NCBI RefSeq assembly: GCF_014466955.1
Contig: NZ_AP023396.1
Coordinates: 4,278,001 to 4,342,000 of the forward strand
Reading direction: 5' to 3'
Length of the DNA: 64,000 nt
Source of the DNA: Nocardia wallacei
GTDB taxonomy: Bacteria > Actinomycetota > Actinomycetes > Mycobacteriales > Mycobacteriaceae
The translations under genes were made by a program, and so were the position numbers. A model generated the notes under the pieces. It was not told the origin of the DNA. It saw nothing but the letters and a program-made list of their open reading frames with translations, and made no database searches. Below, in pieces: positions 15,818-25,148 of this stretch. The first letter of the stretch is position 1. Each line of letters opens with the position of its first letter.

Positions 15818-16057
15818 TCATCGTCGCTTTTCGATCAGCCGGATACCGGTGACGATCTCGGGCTCGATCATGATCACGGTGTCCATCACGTTGTCGACCC
15901 ACGACTGCAGCAGCCGCTCGTAGCGGGCGACGCGGACGGATCAGAGCACGACCGGCAAACCGTAGCGGCACAGCCGCTCGGCGACGAATCCGGACGGGCC
16001 GCTGACCCGAACCGGCACATCGGCCTCCCGCAGCGGCCCGGCAGTATCACTCGACAA
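15818..16057 (-). pseudogene. Remnant of a PPOX (pyridoxamine-phosphate-oxidase-like) gene with an internal stop
   Basis: One reading frame starts at TTG 16057 (AAGGAA upstream), meets TGA at 15941-15943, and continues in the same frame to a TGA at 15818. The downstream part reads [19 protein letters not shown] and then [11 protein letters not shown], clearly the C-terminus of the PPOX-like protein at 42521-43033 ([19 protein letters not shown], then LVTGRRLV). The upstream 38 residues (containing VSGPSGFVAERLCRYGLPVV) are not recognisable as PPOX. I interpret it as a decayed gene, possibly after a deletion joined two parts. Apart from this and the DosR-like sites near 16135, the 15810-16267 gap holds nothing else. 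Confidence 0.65.
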
Positions 16058-16134
16058 CGACCTGTTTCCTTAATTCAGACCCCCTGGCCCCGTGCTATCC
16101 AGGTCATCCGACCACCGGGCCGGCCGAGCGAGTA

Positions 16135-16148
16135 GGGCCGAAGGTCCC
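16135..16148 (+). promoter_or_regulatory. DosR-like palindrome upstream of dosR copy 1
   Basis: GGGCCGAAGGTCCC: half-sites GGGCC and GTCCC with the correct 4-bp spacer, though only 9 of 14 core matches. A second, longer-spaced palindrome GGGACGTACCGTCCC lies at 16199-16213. Together they suggest autoregulation of dosR. Confidence 0.42.
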
Positions 16149-16267
16149 ACGAATCGCGGCTGCCGGAAGGACCATCCGAGGGCCGAGACGATGCCATTGG
16201 GACGTACCGTCCCCCCTGCGTCCGAATTAGCGTGGTGACATCACCACTACGGGATTGGAAACGAAAG

Positions 16268-16942
16268 ATGATCACAGTGTTCCTGGTCGACGACCACGAA
16301 ATCGTCCGCCGAGGCGTGGCCGACCTGCTGGAGAGCGATCCGGAACTGACCGTGATCGGCGAGGCCGGCACCGCCTCGCAAGCTCTCGCCCGAATTCCCG
16401 CCCTGCGCCCGGACGTCGCCGTCCTCGATGTGCGGCTGCCCGACGGCAACGGCATCGAACTGTGCCGTGAGCTGCTGTCCAAGCACGACGGCCTGCGCTG
16501 CCTGATCCTCACCTCCTTCACCGACGAGCAGGCCATGCTCGACGCGATCCTCGCCGGTGCCAGCGGTTATGTCGTCAAGGACGTCAAGGGCATGGAACTG
16601 GCCCGGGCGGTCAAGGACGTCGGAGCCGGACTCTCGCTGCTGGACAACCGCGCGGCCGCGGCGCTGATGGAACAATTGCGCCGACGCACCGAGCCCGACG
16701 GGCCGCTGGCGACACTGACCGAGCAGGAACGCAAGCTGCTCGACCTGCTCGGTGAGGGACTCACCAACCGGCAGATCGCCGAGCGGATGTTCCTCGCCGA
16801 GAAGACCGTGAAGAACTACGTCTCCCGCCTGCTGGCCAAACTCGGCATGGAGAGACGTACCCAGGCCGCCGTCTACGCCTCGTCGCTGCGGCGCGATCGT
16901 CCCGATCAGCCGGTCGCGTCGCCGGGCGCCGCCCGCCGGTAG
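16268..16942 (+). CDS. devR: DosR/DevR-type NarL-LuxR response regulator, copy 1
   Basis: 224 residues, very close to M. tuberculosis DosR. The receiver domain has acidic D8-D9, phospho-acceptor D54 ([12 protein letters not shown]), T82 and K104, all at the same residue numbers as in M. tuberculosis DosR. The LuxR-type HTH contains the recognition helix [15 protein letters not shown], with K179, K182 and N183 that contact DNA in DosR; T198 is also kept. The start is the ATG giving M-I-T-V-F, aligning exactly with DosR; an upstream GTG would add 12 residues. No sensor kinase is adjacent. The 3' end overlaps the convergent sulP gene by 37 bp. Confidence 0.95.
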   Translation: MITVFLVDDHEIVRRGVADLLESDPELTVIGEAGTASQALARIPALRPDVAVLDVRLPDGNGIELCRELLSKHDGLRCLILTSFTDEQAMLDAILAGASGYVVKDVKGMELARAVKDVGAGLSLLDNRAAAALMEQLRRRTEPDGPLATLTEQERKLLDLLGEGLTNRQIAERMFLAEKTVKNYVSRLLAKLGMERRTQAAVYASSLRRDRPDQPVASPGAARR

Positions 16943-18597
16943 GCATCCAGTGCAGTGGGCAACGTCGGAAACAGCAGGTCGGGTCCGATCCGCTCGGTGA
17001 GACCGGCGGCGTCCAGGGCCTCGCGCAGGTCCTGCTTCACCCGGGCCAGCGCGAAAACCATGCCGCGCCCGGTCAATTCGGCACGCAGCTGCTCCACAGC
17101 GTCCAGTGCGGTCAGATCGACTTCCACGTTGGCCTCGACGTTGAGCACGAACCACCGCACCGTCCCCTGCCGCACCGCCGCCGATTCGACGGCTTCGCGC
17201 GCACGGCGCCGGAAGTCCTCGGCGTTGGCGAAGCACAGCGGTGCGTCGTACCGGTACACCACCAAGCCCGACACGAGTTCGGCATCCGGGTAATCGTCGA
17301 TGTCGTGCATGCCGGCCAGGCCGGGCACGAACCCCTGCACCGCGTCGTGTGCGCGCGCCACCCGCCGCAGCAGATCCAGAATCGACAGGGCGATGGCGAC
17401 CAGCACGCCGTACAGCACGCCCAGTCCGAGGACGGCCACGGTCGTGCCCACCGCCAGCACAAGCTCGCTGCGACGGAACCCGGCGATGCGGCGGAACTCG
17501 GGGAGATCGATCAACTGCAGCGCCGCGTACACCACCAGCGCACCCAGCGCGGCCGCGGGGAAGACCGCGAGCACCCCGCGGCCCACGAGCAGGACGGCCA
17601 GCACGGACACCACCGTGACCACCGAATACATCTGCGTCCGTGCACCGGCCACATCGGCGAGGGTCGTGCGACTGCCGCTGCAGCTGACGGGAAAACCGTG
17701 CAGGAGCCCGGCGGCCACGTTGGTCGCACCGAGAGCGGCGAGTTCGGCCTCGGCGTCGATGTGGCGCCCGTGCCGTGCCGCGAACGCCCGTGCGGTGAGG
17801 GCATTGTCGGAGAAGGCGACGACCGCGATTCCGACCGCGGGCAGCACCAGCCTGCCCACATCCGAGACCGTCACACCGCCGAATCCCGGCACGGGCAACC
17901 CGGAAGGTATCGCTCCGACTACCCGAATTCCGTATTGCTGCAAAGAGAACACCGCGACGATGAGGGACGCAGCCAGTACCACCAGCAGCGGTCCCGGCAC
18001 ATGCGGAAGCCACTTGCCCAGCACCAGTAGGCATCCCACCACGGCACCGGCCAATACGACAGTGGGCCAATGGATGTCGCCGAGATGTTGCGCGAACGAC
18101 CGTAGCTGCTCGGGAATCGTCTCCCCCGTCACGGGCACGCCGCTCACACGCCCGAGCTGACCGGCGATCATGATCCCGGCGGTGCCGGCCAGGTATCCGA
18201 CCAGCACCGGTTTCGACAGCAGGTCGGCGAGAATACCCAGCCGGGCGACCGCCGCGACGAGGCAGATCGCCCCCACCAACAGCGCCAGCACCGCCGCCAG
18301 AGTGGCGTACCGCCGCGCATCGCCGTTCGCCAATGGCACCAGCGTGACCGCCGTGAGCAGCGCCGTGGTCGATTCGGGACCGACCGACAGTTGCCGCGAA
18401 CTGCCGAGTAGCACGTACACCACCAGCGGACCCAGCGCGGTCCACAATCCCACGACCGGCGGCAGTCCGGCCACCGTCGCGTAGGCCATCACCTGGGGAA
18501 TCAGGTAGGCGGCGACGGTCACACCGGCGACAGCGTCGGTGCGCAACCACTCCGCACGGTAGCCGCGAAACTGCTCCAGCCCCGCGAACCACCTCAT
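16906..18597 (-). CDS. SulP-family anion transporter with STAS domain (Rv1739c-like)
   Basis: 563 residues: about eleven membrane helices followed by a cytoplasmic STAS domain (about 435-560). Signatures include [41 protein letters not shown] and the family-specific [18 protein letters not shown] before STAS. It closely resembles M. tuberculosis Rv1739c, a SulP sulfate transporter homologue beside DosR-regulon genes; bicarbonate is an alternative substrate. The start was set at ATG 18597, in line with Rv1739c; this ATG overlaps the stop of a short leader reading frame. Convergent with dosR copy 1. Confidence 0.85.
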   Translation of the reverse strand: MRWFAGLEQFRGYRAEWLRTDAVAGVTVAAYLIPQVMAYATVAGLPPVVGLWTALGPLVVYVLLGSSRQLSVGPESTTALLTAVTLVPLANGDARRYATLAAVLALLVGAICLVAAVARLGILADLLSKPVLVGYLAGTAGIMIAGQLGRVSGVPVTGETIPEQLRSFAQHLGDIHWPTVVLAGAVVGCLLVLGKWLPHVPGPLLVVLAASLIVAVFSLQQYGIRVVGAIPSGLPVPGFGGVTVSDVGRLVLPAVGIAVVAFSDNALTARAFAARHGRHIDAEAELAALGATNVAAGLLHGFPVSCSGSRTTLADVAGARTQMYSVVTVVSVLAVLLVGRGVLAVFPAAALGALVVYAALQLIDLPEFRRIAGFRRSELVLAVGTTVAVLGLGVLYGVLVAIALSILDLLRRVARAHDAVQGFVPGLAGMHDIDDYPDAELVSGLVVYRYDAPLCFANAEDFRRRAREAVESAAVRQGTVRWFVLNVEANVEVDLTALDAVEQLRAELTGRGMVFALARVKQDLREALDAAGLTERIGPDLLFPTLPTALDAYRRAAPGDATG

Positions 18598-18623
18598 CCG
18601 GCGCGCCGTTTTCGTTCGGCCAT
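18594..18623 (-). CDS. Possible leader peptide overlapping the sulP start
   Basis: ATG 18623 begins MAERKRRAG and stops at a TGA overlapping the sulP ATG (ATGA). GGAGGG stands seven bases before this ATG, while the sulP ATG has no clear Shine-Dalgarno sequence of its own. Ribosomes initiating on the leader could reinitiate at sulP. A comparable arrangement precedes the second sulP gene (24532-24585). Confidence 0.4.
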   Translation of the reverse strand: MAERKRRAG

Positions 18624-18774
18624 CACCACACCCTCCGCGTCTCCGACACCCTCGCACCCGCCTCGGCACGGTACCTCCATGCAGGAGATACGAGCGCGCT
18701 GCCGGATCATCTTGCCGGTCGCGCGGGCGTTGCCCGACCGACCGACGCGCCGGACCATGGCCGACAGTGGAACG

Positions 18775-20148
18775 TCACCCGACCGGCTTCCCGGTGCCCA
18801 CGTCGGCGCCGTCGGCTCGTCGACGCGCCCGGTCCAGTAGAACCGCGATCTCGTCCGCGATACCCGACGCGAGGACGTCGATGTCCGGCGTGGAGTCATA
18901 GTCTGCGGTGATGCCGAACGTCAACCGGTCGGTGTAGCTGAGAATCGCGACGGTCGTGCGCACCCGCATGGCGACGGGTATACACGGCCAGATTTCCAGT
19001 ACGTCGTGCCCGGCGAGCCGCAGCGGTCGTCGCGGACCGGGAACGTTCGTCGCCAGTGCGGCCACACCGCGCTGCGGGACCCGCGACGCGGTCCGCAACG
19101 TCCATGCCACGATCGCGGAGGGCAGCAGCCCCGCCAGCGACAGCAACGACCTCTCCGCTTCGGCCTCGCCACGGGAACGATGCCGCGCGATGTGGTCGTG
19201 CACCGCGCAAAGCCGTTCGAGGGGGTCCTCGAGCTCTGTCGGCAGACGCGTGATCATCGCCGAAACCCGATTGTCCAGAACGTATTTCGCATTCACGGCC
19301 CGCACCGAGACGGGGACGAGAATCCGTACCGCCCCCGACGCCGGCCGCTCGCCCCGGGCCGCCAGTAGCCGGCGATAGGCACCGGCGAGCGCCGCCACCG
19401 CCACGTCGTTGATCGTCACGCCGAACGCCGCGCCGATCTCGCGCATCTCGGTCAGGCTCGCCCGTGCCACCGCATACCGGCGCTGGCGTCCGATCGGTCC
19501 GTTCAGCGACGTCCCGCTCGTCGGTGTCACCGCGGCCAGCAACACCGGCACGAGGGTGCGCGCGGACCTGACAGCTGCCCAGGGTGCGGTGAACGGCAGC
19601 CGGACGGCCTGACCGATCCACTGCCGCATACCACGCGATGCCGGTTCGGCGGGCGCGCGGCCGCGCTGGGGCCAGTCCGCGGCGGCATCGCAGAAACTCT
19701 CGAACAAGGTGATCCCCGCGACACCGTCGACCATACTGTGATGCGCCTTGACGATTACCGCCCAGCGGTCACCCGCCAGGTGATCCACCATGACCGCCTC
19801 CCACAGCGGATGGTCACGATCGAGCCGTTCGGTCAGCTCGGTCGCGATCAGTTCACACATCGCGGCATCGTCGCCCGTACCGGGCAATGCGGTCCACCGA
19901 ATGTGGTGCCCCAGATCGAAATCCGGGTCGTCTTCCCACACGGGCGCGGTCACATCCAGTGGGCTGCGCCGTACTCGCTGCCGCAGCCGCCGATGCCGCC
20001 GCAGCGCACGGTCGACACCGGCGCGGAATTCCGCCCGGCTCGGTGGCGGCCCCGCTATGATCGCCGCCGCGGCGATACCGAGGCTGATATGCCGGTCGGA
20101 ATCTTCCAGCTCCATGAATCCCGTGTCCAGCGGGCTCAGTTCCGTCAT
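18775..20148 (-). CDS. tgs1: Wax ester synthase / diacylglycerol acyltransferase (WS/DGAT), Tgs1-like
   Basis: 457 residues with the active site HHSMVDG at 136-142 (HHxxxDG) that catalyses acyl transfer from acyl-CoA to diacylglycerol or a fatty alcohol. The N-terminal LSPLDTGFMELEDSDRHI and the C-terminal region VPGPRRPLRLAGHDVLEIWP (family motif NVPGP) are typical. M. tuberculosis Tgs1 (Rv3130c) is DosR-induced and makes triacylglycerol stores during hypoxia. It lies 37 bp downstream of a USP gene on the same strand and is probably co-transcribed. ATG with GGCAGG upstream. Confidence 0.9.
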   Translation of the reverse strand: MTELSPLDTGFMELEDSDRHISLGIAAAAIIAGPPPSRAEFRAGVDRALRRHRRLRQRVRRSPLDVTAPVWEDDPDFDLGHHIRWTALPGTGDDAAMCELIATELTERLDRDHPLWEAVMVDHLAGDRWAVIVKAHHSMVDGVAGITLFESFCDAAADWPQRGRAPAEPASRGMRQWIGQAVRLPFTAPWAAVRSARTLVPVLLAAVTPTSGTSLNGPIGRQRRYAVARASLTEMREIGAAFGVTINDVAVAALAGAYRRLLAARGERPASGAVRILVPVSVRAVNAKYVLDNRVSAMITRLPTELEDPLERLCAVHDHIARHRSRGEAEAERSLLSLAGLLPSAIVAWTLRTASRVPQRGVAALATNVPGPRRPLRLAGHDVLEIWPCIPVAMRVRTTVAILSYTDRLTFGITADYDSTPDIDVLASGIADEIAVLLDRARRRADGADVGTGKPVG

Positions 20149-20185
20149 CGTCCACACCTGCCCCGGGCCGCCGCCGCGTCCTGGC

Positions 20186-21112
20186 CTACGCGCTGCTCGC
20201 GCCCCGGTCGGTGTCCGGCGTTCGGTCCGCGCCGGTGGGCACGACGATCGTGGGACATTGCGCCAGATGCAGCAACGCGGTGCTGGTCGAGCCGAGGACC
20301 ATGCCGGGGAAACCGCCGCGCCCGTGACTGCCGACGACCAGCAGCTGCGCGTCCTCGGCATGTGCCAGCAAGGCGCGAACGGGGCTGTCGCACACCACGA
20401 CTCGTTCGACGGGCACATCGGGGAACTGCTCGGCCCAGCCGGCCAGGCTCTCCGCGAGCAGGACCTGCTCGGTTTCGCGGATGCCGTCCCAGCCCACCAC
20501 TGGCAGGTCGTACCCGCTCATGTCGCTCCACGCGTGCACAGCGACCAGACCCGCCTTGCGCTGTGACGCTTCGGCGAACGCGGCCGCGACGGCCGGCACG
20601 CTGTGCGCGGTGCCGTCGACACCGACCACCACCGGTTTCCCCGACCACCCGGCGTCAGCGGCGGCATCACCGTGCACGACGGCCACCGGACAGCGCGCGT
20701 GCCGGGTGATCGCGGTACTGACCGAGCCGAGCAGCATGCGGCGCAGCGCGCCGCGCCCGCGGCTGCCGACCACGACCATCCGCGCTCGTGCCGAGCGCTC
20801 GAGCAGCGTGGGAATGATCATGTCGAATGTCAGTTCCGTGGTGATCGCGACGTCCGCGTCGGGCGTGGCGTGCCGCGCCACCGACGCCGCCTCGGCCAGC
20901 ACCCGCTCGCCGTCCGCCCGCAGCCACTGTTGTTCGTTCGCGGCCAGCATCGAGGTCAGTCCCGGATGCGGTGCCACGCCGAAGGAGGTGATGACGTGCA
21001 GTGCGCAGCGATGCAGGGCAGCCTCGACCGCGGCCCACACCACCGCCTGCAACGCGATCTCCGATCCGTCGGCCCCGACCACGATGGTCGCCGCGCTGTC
21101 CGGTCCTGTCAT
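20186..21112 (-). CDS. Tandem-domain universal stress protein (Rv2623-like branch)
   Basis: 308 residues, two USP domains each with a complete ATP-binding motif: GSRGRGALRRMLLGSVSTA in domain 1 and GSHGRGGFPGMVLGSTSTA in domain 2. This branch keeps both nucleotide sites, unlike the 13853/14889/33027 branch, whose first site is degenerate. The relative in this window is 62969-63874. The first gene of a two-gene unit with the WS/DGAT, suggesting coupling of ATP sensing and lipid storage in the same transcript. A weak DosR-like site lies 59 bp upstream. Confidence 0.9.
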   Translation of the reverse strand: MTGPDSAATIVVGADGSEIALQAVVWAAVEAALHRCALHVITSFGVAPHPGLTSMLAANEQQWLRADGERVLAEAASVARHATPDADVAITTELTFDMIIPTLLERSARARMVVVGSRGRGALRRMLLGSVSTAITRHARCPVAVVHGDAAADAGWSGKPVVVGVDGTAHSVPAVAAAFAEASQRKAGLVAVHAWSDMSGYDLPVVGWDGIRETEQVLLAESLAGWAEQFPDVPVERVVVCDSPVRALLAHAEDAQLLVVGSHGRGGFPGMVLGSTSTALLHLAQCPTIVVPTGADRTPDTDRGASSA

Positions 21113-21170
21113 ATCGTCTCCTCTGTCCGGTATCGACCATCAGCCTGCCCGACCTCGCACGGCGCACACA

Positions 21171-21184
21171 GGGTCCAAGGTCGA
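21171..21184 (-). promoter_or_regulatory. Weak DosR-like box between divergent USP and nitroreductase genes
   Basis: TCGACCTTGGACCC on the minus strand, 9 of 14 matches. It sits between the divergent genes starting at 21112 and 21362, so it could serve either. Confidence 0.32.
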
Positions 21185-21361
21185 TCCGGTACAGGCACTC
21201 CGGCACAGCCGGCTGCCGCCCCGCCACCTGTCCGAAGGCGGCGCGCCGCAGGGCACTGGGTCCCGACAGCACGGGGCGCACCATGAAAAGTGACCATCGA
21301 CTCGCCATCCGGTACACAACGACCCCTGTCGCGGCAGGAGGTCACACCGGAGGCTGAACCC

Positions 21362-22366
21362 ATGACCTCCGCGCACACCCCCGACACCCGCGTCGCTCCC
21401 GATGACGCCACAATCACCGCGGCGCTGCAACTGGCACAGCGAGCACCGTCCGTGCACAACACCCAGCCCTGGCGCTGGCGGTTCGACGGTACCCGGCTGG
21501 AGCTGCACACCGATCGCGACCGCATGCTGCCGGCAACCGATCCGCACGGCCGCCAGCAGGTGATCAGTTGCGGTGCGGTCCTGCACCACGCCCGCACCGC
21601 ATTCGCCGCGCACGGCTGGCACACCGACACCACCCGCATACCCGACTCCGACCGGCCCGACTACCTGGCGGCGATCGAATTCCGTCCCTGGCCCGACCCG
21701 CCGGCGGGTATCGCAACACGCGCGGGGGCGATCAACACCCGGCGCAGCGACCGACTGCCGCTGCTGCATCCCGAGCATTGGGCGGCAATGCTGCCCGCGC
21801 TGCGGAAGCTGGTCTCACCTCACGACATCACTCTCGACGTGCTCGACAGCACCGGCCGCGCCCGGCTGGCCGCGATCTCCGAACAGGCCGCCGCCGCGCG
21901 CCGCGACGACGAGATGTATCAGATGGAATTGCAGTGGTGGGCAGGGCATTCCGGCGTTCAGGAAGGCGTGCCGCTCGACGCGCTGGTCTCCGACGCCGAG
22001 GCGGCTCGGGTCGGAGTGGCCCGCGCCTTTCCCGCCGCACCGCACTCCATGCGCCGCGCCGAGCACACCGACCATGCCCAGCTGGTGGCGTTGGGCTCCG
22101 GCGGCGACTCGGTGCCGAACTGGTTGCACACCGGCGAAGCGCTGTCCGCGGTGCTGCTGGAATGCACCGCGGCCGGCCTGGCGACATGCGCGGTCACCCA
22201 CGTCACCGAGCTGCCCGCCGGGCGGCGCACCCTGGCCAACCTGCTCCCCCACCAAGCCGTCCCGCAAGTCGTGATCCGCGTCGGTACCGTGCCGCCCGGG
22301 GAATCCGAACTTCCGCTCACGCCCCGCCGCCCACTCACCGACATCCTCACGATCGAGCACACCTGA
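21362..22366 (+). CDS. Acg-family NAD(P)H nitroreductase
   Basis: 334 residues. Shares with the other two Acg-type proteins here RAPSVHNTQPWRWRF, QQVISCGAVLHHA, RRSDRLPLL and GLATCAVTHVTELP. Carries the Acg-specific central insert QMELQWWAGHSGVQEGVP, thought to cover the flavin. GGAGG stands eight bases before the ATG chosen. Redox role with FMN is expected; the physiological electron acceptor is unknown. It is followed after 24 bp by a DUF2267 gene on the same strand. Confidence 0.88.
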   Translation: MTSAHTPDTRVAPDDATITAALQLAQRAPSVHNTQPWRWRFDGTRLELHTDRDRMLPATDPHGRQQVISCGAVLHHARTAFAAHGWHTDTTRIPDSDRPDYLAAIEFRPWPDPPAGIATRAGAINTRRSDRLPLLHPEHWAAMLPALRKLVSPHDITLDVLDSTGRARLAAISEQAAAARRDDEMYQMELQWWAGHSGVQEGVPLDALVSDAEAARVGVARAFPAAPHSMRRAEHTDHAQLVALGSGGDSVPNWLHTGEALSAVLLECTAAGLATCAVTHVTELPAGRRTLANLLPHQAVPQVVIRVGTVPPGESELPLTPRRPLTDILTIEHT

Positions 22367-22390
22367 AAACTTTCGATGCGGAAGGAAACC

Positions 22391-22861
22391 ATGACAGACC
22401 ACGCCGATCCGCTGGCACCGGCCGTGCACACGGCGCACGCCTGGATCCGCTCCGTCGCGGCCGGTCTCGGCACCGACGACCGCGGCTTCGCCCACCGCGC
22501 GCTACGCGCCTGGCTGCACACGGTGCGCGACCGCGTCGGCGCAGCCACCCTCGCGCACCTCAGCGCACAATTGCCGGTAGTGCTGCGCGGCATACTGTTC
22601 GAAGGCTGGACACCGGACCGGGCACCGGCAGGCCACGACGTGGCGTCGTTCACGGATCAGTTCGCCAGCGCGGCAGGCGTCTGCGGTGACGAAGCGGTCG
22701 CGCTCGCCGGCGCGGTCACCGAGGCGCTGACCGACCTGTTCTCGCCCGGCCAGCTCGAGCATGTCTTCGCCGTGCTGCCCGCCGATCTGCGCCGCGTCCT
22801 GCGCGGCACCGACCTGGACGGGACCTTCGAGCCCGGTGCCGACCGTGTGACCACTTGGTAG
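22391..22861 (+). CDS. DUF2267 family protein
   Basis: 156 residues. Helical, with the DUF2267 pattern of AHAWIRSVAAGLGTDDRGFAHRALRAWLH-type repeats, LSAQLPVVLRGILFEGW in the middle and LFSPGQLEHVFAVLPADLRRVL at the end. The family is of unknown function and occurs often beside stress genes. GGAAGGA precedes the ATG. It lies 24 bp after the nitroreductase gene and ends 12 bp before the convergent sulP gene. A longer paralogue is at 38057-38692. Confidence 0.82.
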   Translation: MTDHADPLAPAVHTAHAWIRSVAAGLGTDDRGFAHRALRAWLHTVRDRVGAATLAHLSAQLPVVLRGILFEGWTPDRAPAGHDVASFTDQFASAAGVCGDEAVALAGAVTEALTDLFSPGQLEHVFAVLPADLRRVLRGTDLDGTFEPGADRVTTW

Positions 22862-22873
22862 GCGCCTCCTTCG

Positions 22874-24535
22874 TCATCCGGACGGCTCCGCGCGGTGGCT
22901 CGGCAGTTGTCCGCGGGCGTAGGCGATCGCATCGGGCGTGTGCTCGAACAGGTGCTCGTTCCCACCGGCCGGTAATGCGCCGACGGCGGCCAGCCGAGGG
23001 ACGTGGTCACCACGGACCCCCGACATCAGCACGGTGATGTGGCGGTGCTCGAGTTTGCCGATCGCGTCTTTGAGCACCAGCGCCCCGGTGGCATCGAGAG
23101 CGGTGACGCGTGACATGCGCAGGATGACCACCTGCACGTCGGACACCTCCGCCAGTTCGAGCAGAAAGCGGTGCGCGACGGCGAAGAACACCGGCCCGTC
23201 GATCCGGTAAGCGACGATGTGGTCGTGCAGTAGTTCCCGCTCCTCGGTCACATGTTCGGAGTCTTCGACCGGACCCCCCAGCGGAATCCGTTGCAGCCGC
23301 GCTTCTTTCGCCACCGAGCGCAAAGCCAGCAGCACGGCGACGCCGACGCCGACGGCCACGGCCGCGACCAGATCCATGACCACCGTGGCAGCGAACGTGA
23401 CTGCCATGACCGCCGCATCGCCACGGGACGCGCGGACGATAGCCGTCAGGGACGCCGTCTCCACCATGCGCACCGTAGTGGCGAGCAGCACTCCGGCCAG
23501 CGCGGCCAATGGGATATCGGCCACGAGCGAAGCGACCGGATAGATGATCGCGGCGAGCACGATCGCGTGTGTGAGAGCCGCGAGCCGGGTACGCGCGCCG
23601 GCGCGGACGTTGACCGCCGTGCGGGCGATAGCGCCGGTCGCGGGCACGCCACCGAACAGCGGGGCGACGATATTGGCCAGGCCTTGGCCGAACAGTTCCC
23701 GATCCGGGTCGTGGCGGGTACCGACGGCCATCGCGTCGGCCGCGGTCGCGGACAGCAGTGATTCGAGCGCTGCCAGGGCGGCCACCGCGAGCGCGGGCGC
23801 CACCAGGGCGCCGAGCTGGTCGAGATGTAGGAACTCCAGTGTGGGGGCGGGCAGCCCGGACGGGATCTCGCCGATGCGCGCGAGATCGAGACCGAGAACT
23901 CGCGCCAGCACCGTGGCAGCGAGGACGGCGAGCAGCGCGAACGGAAGCTTCGGCAGATATCGGCCACCCGCCAGCAGGACCGCCGCCACGAGGAGAGCTG
24001 TCACGAGCGATGTGTGATGCGGATGCGAGAGGTATTGGCGCACCGCGTCATAGGCGACCTGCCACACCTTATCGCCCCGGACATGGGCGATTCCGAGGGC
24101 CGCCGGCAGCTGCTGCAGCGCGATGACAACGGCGATACCCGCGGTGAACCCTTCGATCACCGGCGCCGGCACATACCGGACCGCTCGCCCGGCGCCGACG
24201 ATCGCGAGTAAAACCAGCACTACCCCGGCCAGCAGGCCCACGGCCAGCACCCCGCTACCACCGTGCTGATGAAATATCGGTACCAGCACCACCGTCATCG
24301 CGCCGGTCGGGCCCGATACCTGGAACCGGGAACCGCCGAATACGGCGGCGACCGCGCCCGCCACGACCGCGGTCGTCAATCCGGCCGCGGCGCCGAGTCC
24401 GGAGCTGATGCCGAAGCCCAGCGCGAGCGGCAACGCGACGAGAGCCACGAGCAACCCGGACAGCAGGTCCGCGCCGGGTGCGCGCGTCGCGGACCGCCAA
24501 TCCGACCAGCGCGGCAGTAGCGCGCGCACGGTCAT
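22874..24535 (-). CDS. SulP-family anion transporter with STAS domain, second type
   Basis: 553 residues, about ten to twelve membrane helices then a STAS domain (about 425-545) with the phosphoswitch-like VTALDATGALVLKDAI. The N-terminal ALVALPLALGFGISSGLGAAAGL and SGPTGAMTVVLVPI are typical of the prokaryotic SulP branch that includes BicA-like bicarbonate/sodium symporters and sulfate permeases. Clearly distinct from the Rv1739c-like transporter at 16906. Its ATG overlaps the stop of a 17-residue leader with a strong ribosome binding site. An ArsR-type regulator is encoded immediately upstream and likely controls it. Confidence 0.86.
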   Translation of the reverse strand: MTVRALLPRWSDWRSATRAPGADLLSGLLVALVALPLALGFGISSGLGAAAGLTTAVVAGAVAAVFGGSRFQVSGPTGAMTVVLVPIFHQHGGSGVLAVGLLAGVVLVLLAIVGAGRAVRYVPAPVIEGFTAGIAVVIALQQLPAALGIAHVRGDKVWQVAYDAVRQYLSHPHHTSLVTALLVAAVLLAGGRYLPKLPFALLAVLAATVLARVLGLDLARIGEIPSGLPAPTLEFLHLDQLGALVAPALAVAALAALESLLSATAADAMAVGTRHDPDRELFGQGLANIVAPLFGGVPATGAIARTAVNVRAGARTRLAALTHAIVLAAIIYPVASLVADIPLAALAGVLLATTVRMVETASLTAIVRASRGDAAVMAVTFAATVVMDLVAAVAVGVGVAVLLALRSVAKEARLQRIPLGGPVEDSEHVTEERELLHDHIVAYRIDGPVFFAVAHRFLLELAEVSDVQVVILRMSRVTALDATGALVLKDAIGKLEHRHITVLMSGVRGDHVPRLAAVGALPAGGNEHLFEHTPDAIAYARGQLPSHRAEPSG

Positions 24536-24585
24536 CGCGGATCCTCACCGGGCGTGGTCCGGGCAACACCGGCGCGCTCGTTCAC
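24532..24585 (-). CDS. Possible leader peptide overlapping the second sulP start
   Basis: GTG 24585, preceded by GAAGGAG, opens a 17-residue frame (MNERAGVARTTPGEDPR) whose TGA overlaps the sulP ATG. The leader has the better ribosome binding site, implying translational coupling. It is the second sulP gene in this window with this arrangement. Confidence 0.42.
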   Translation of the reverse strand: MNERAGVARTTPGEDPR

Positions 24586-24600
24586 GATGTCTTTCTCCTT

Positions 24601-24635
24601 CATAAACAGGCAAGGTACTTAGTTTAGAAAAATGG
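24601..24635 (-). promoter_or_regulatory. AT-rich promoter of the second sulP gene
   Basis: Unusually AT-rich for this DNA. On the minus strand it contains CTAAACT (24621-24627), also found inside the palindrome upstream of the arsR gene (25075-25081). The shared element may be a -10 region or part of the ArsR operator. Confidence 0.4.
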
Positions 24636-24683
24636 CAATCAGATCTCGGGTCTGGATGCGGCCGGTCGAGGACATTGCTCCGG

Positions 24684-25013
24684 CTAGATGGGCTGTTCGA
24701 GAGCCTCTACTCGGTCGGCGGCCACACCGGTGAGGATGGCGCGTGCCGCAGCGAGGAGTTCGGCGACACGCGGCGAAGTGAGTTCGTAGGTCACCGACAA
24801 ACCTTCGCGTCGGGCGGTCACCAAGCCGGCGCGACGCAGTATCGACAGCTGCTGGGAGAGATTCGCCGGTTCGACACCGACCTCGTCGAGCATCTCCGAC
24901 ACCGCGTACTCGCGCTGGCTGAGTAGTTCGAGCACGCGGATACGCACCGGATGGCCGAGGGTTTTGAAGAAGTCGGCCTTCAGTTGATAGAGCGGCCGTT
25001 GCATGCCGGGCAT
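24684..25013 (-). CDS. ArsR-family winged-helix regulator
   Basis: 109 residues. Winged helix with FFKTLGHPVRIRVLELLSQ (helices 1-2), recognition region VEPANLSQQLSILRRAGLV and wing TARREGLSVTYEL. No obvious cysteine metal site is present in the recognition helix: the position usually occupied by CxC is E-P-A-N. The sensed signal is therefore probably not arsenite. The start at ATG 25013 is preferred because GGAAGGGG lies at proper distance. Upstream is the palindrome GTTTGC-N8-GCAAAC and downstream the sulP gene, suggesting autoregulation and control of anion transport. Confidence 0.8.
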   Translation of the reverse strand: MPGMQRPLYQLKADFFKTLGHPVRIRVLELLSQREYAVSEMLDEVGVEPANLSQQLSILRRAGLVTARREGLSVTYELTSPRVAELLAAARAILTGVAADRVEALEQPI

Positions 25014-25066
25014 CGCTGCCATCCCCTTCCGCCGGGCGCCGCCGGGAAGGCCACCCACTCATACGT

Positions 25067-25086
25067 GTTTGCAGAGTTTAGCAAAC
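25067..25086. promoter_or_regulatory. Palindromic operator candidate upstream of arsR
   Basis: Inverted repeat GTTTGC-N8-GCAAAC, AT-rich relative to its surroundings, 54 bp before the arsR start. Contains AGTTTAG, shared with the sulP promoter. Confidence 0.5.
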
Positions 25087-25148
25087 AGCACAACCACACG
25101 GTCCACGCTTCGCCAACGCAAGGAACGCAGACTGTGGTAGCGGTGGAG

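Noticed and set aside
16199..16213. GGGACGTACCGTCCC before dosR copy 1 as a DosR box
   Set aside because: The half-sites are perfect but the spacer is 5 bp rather than 4, so I kept it only as a comment.
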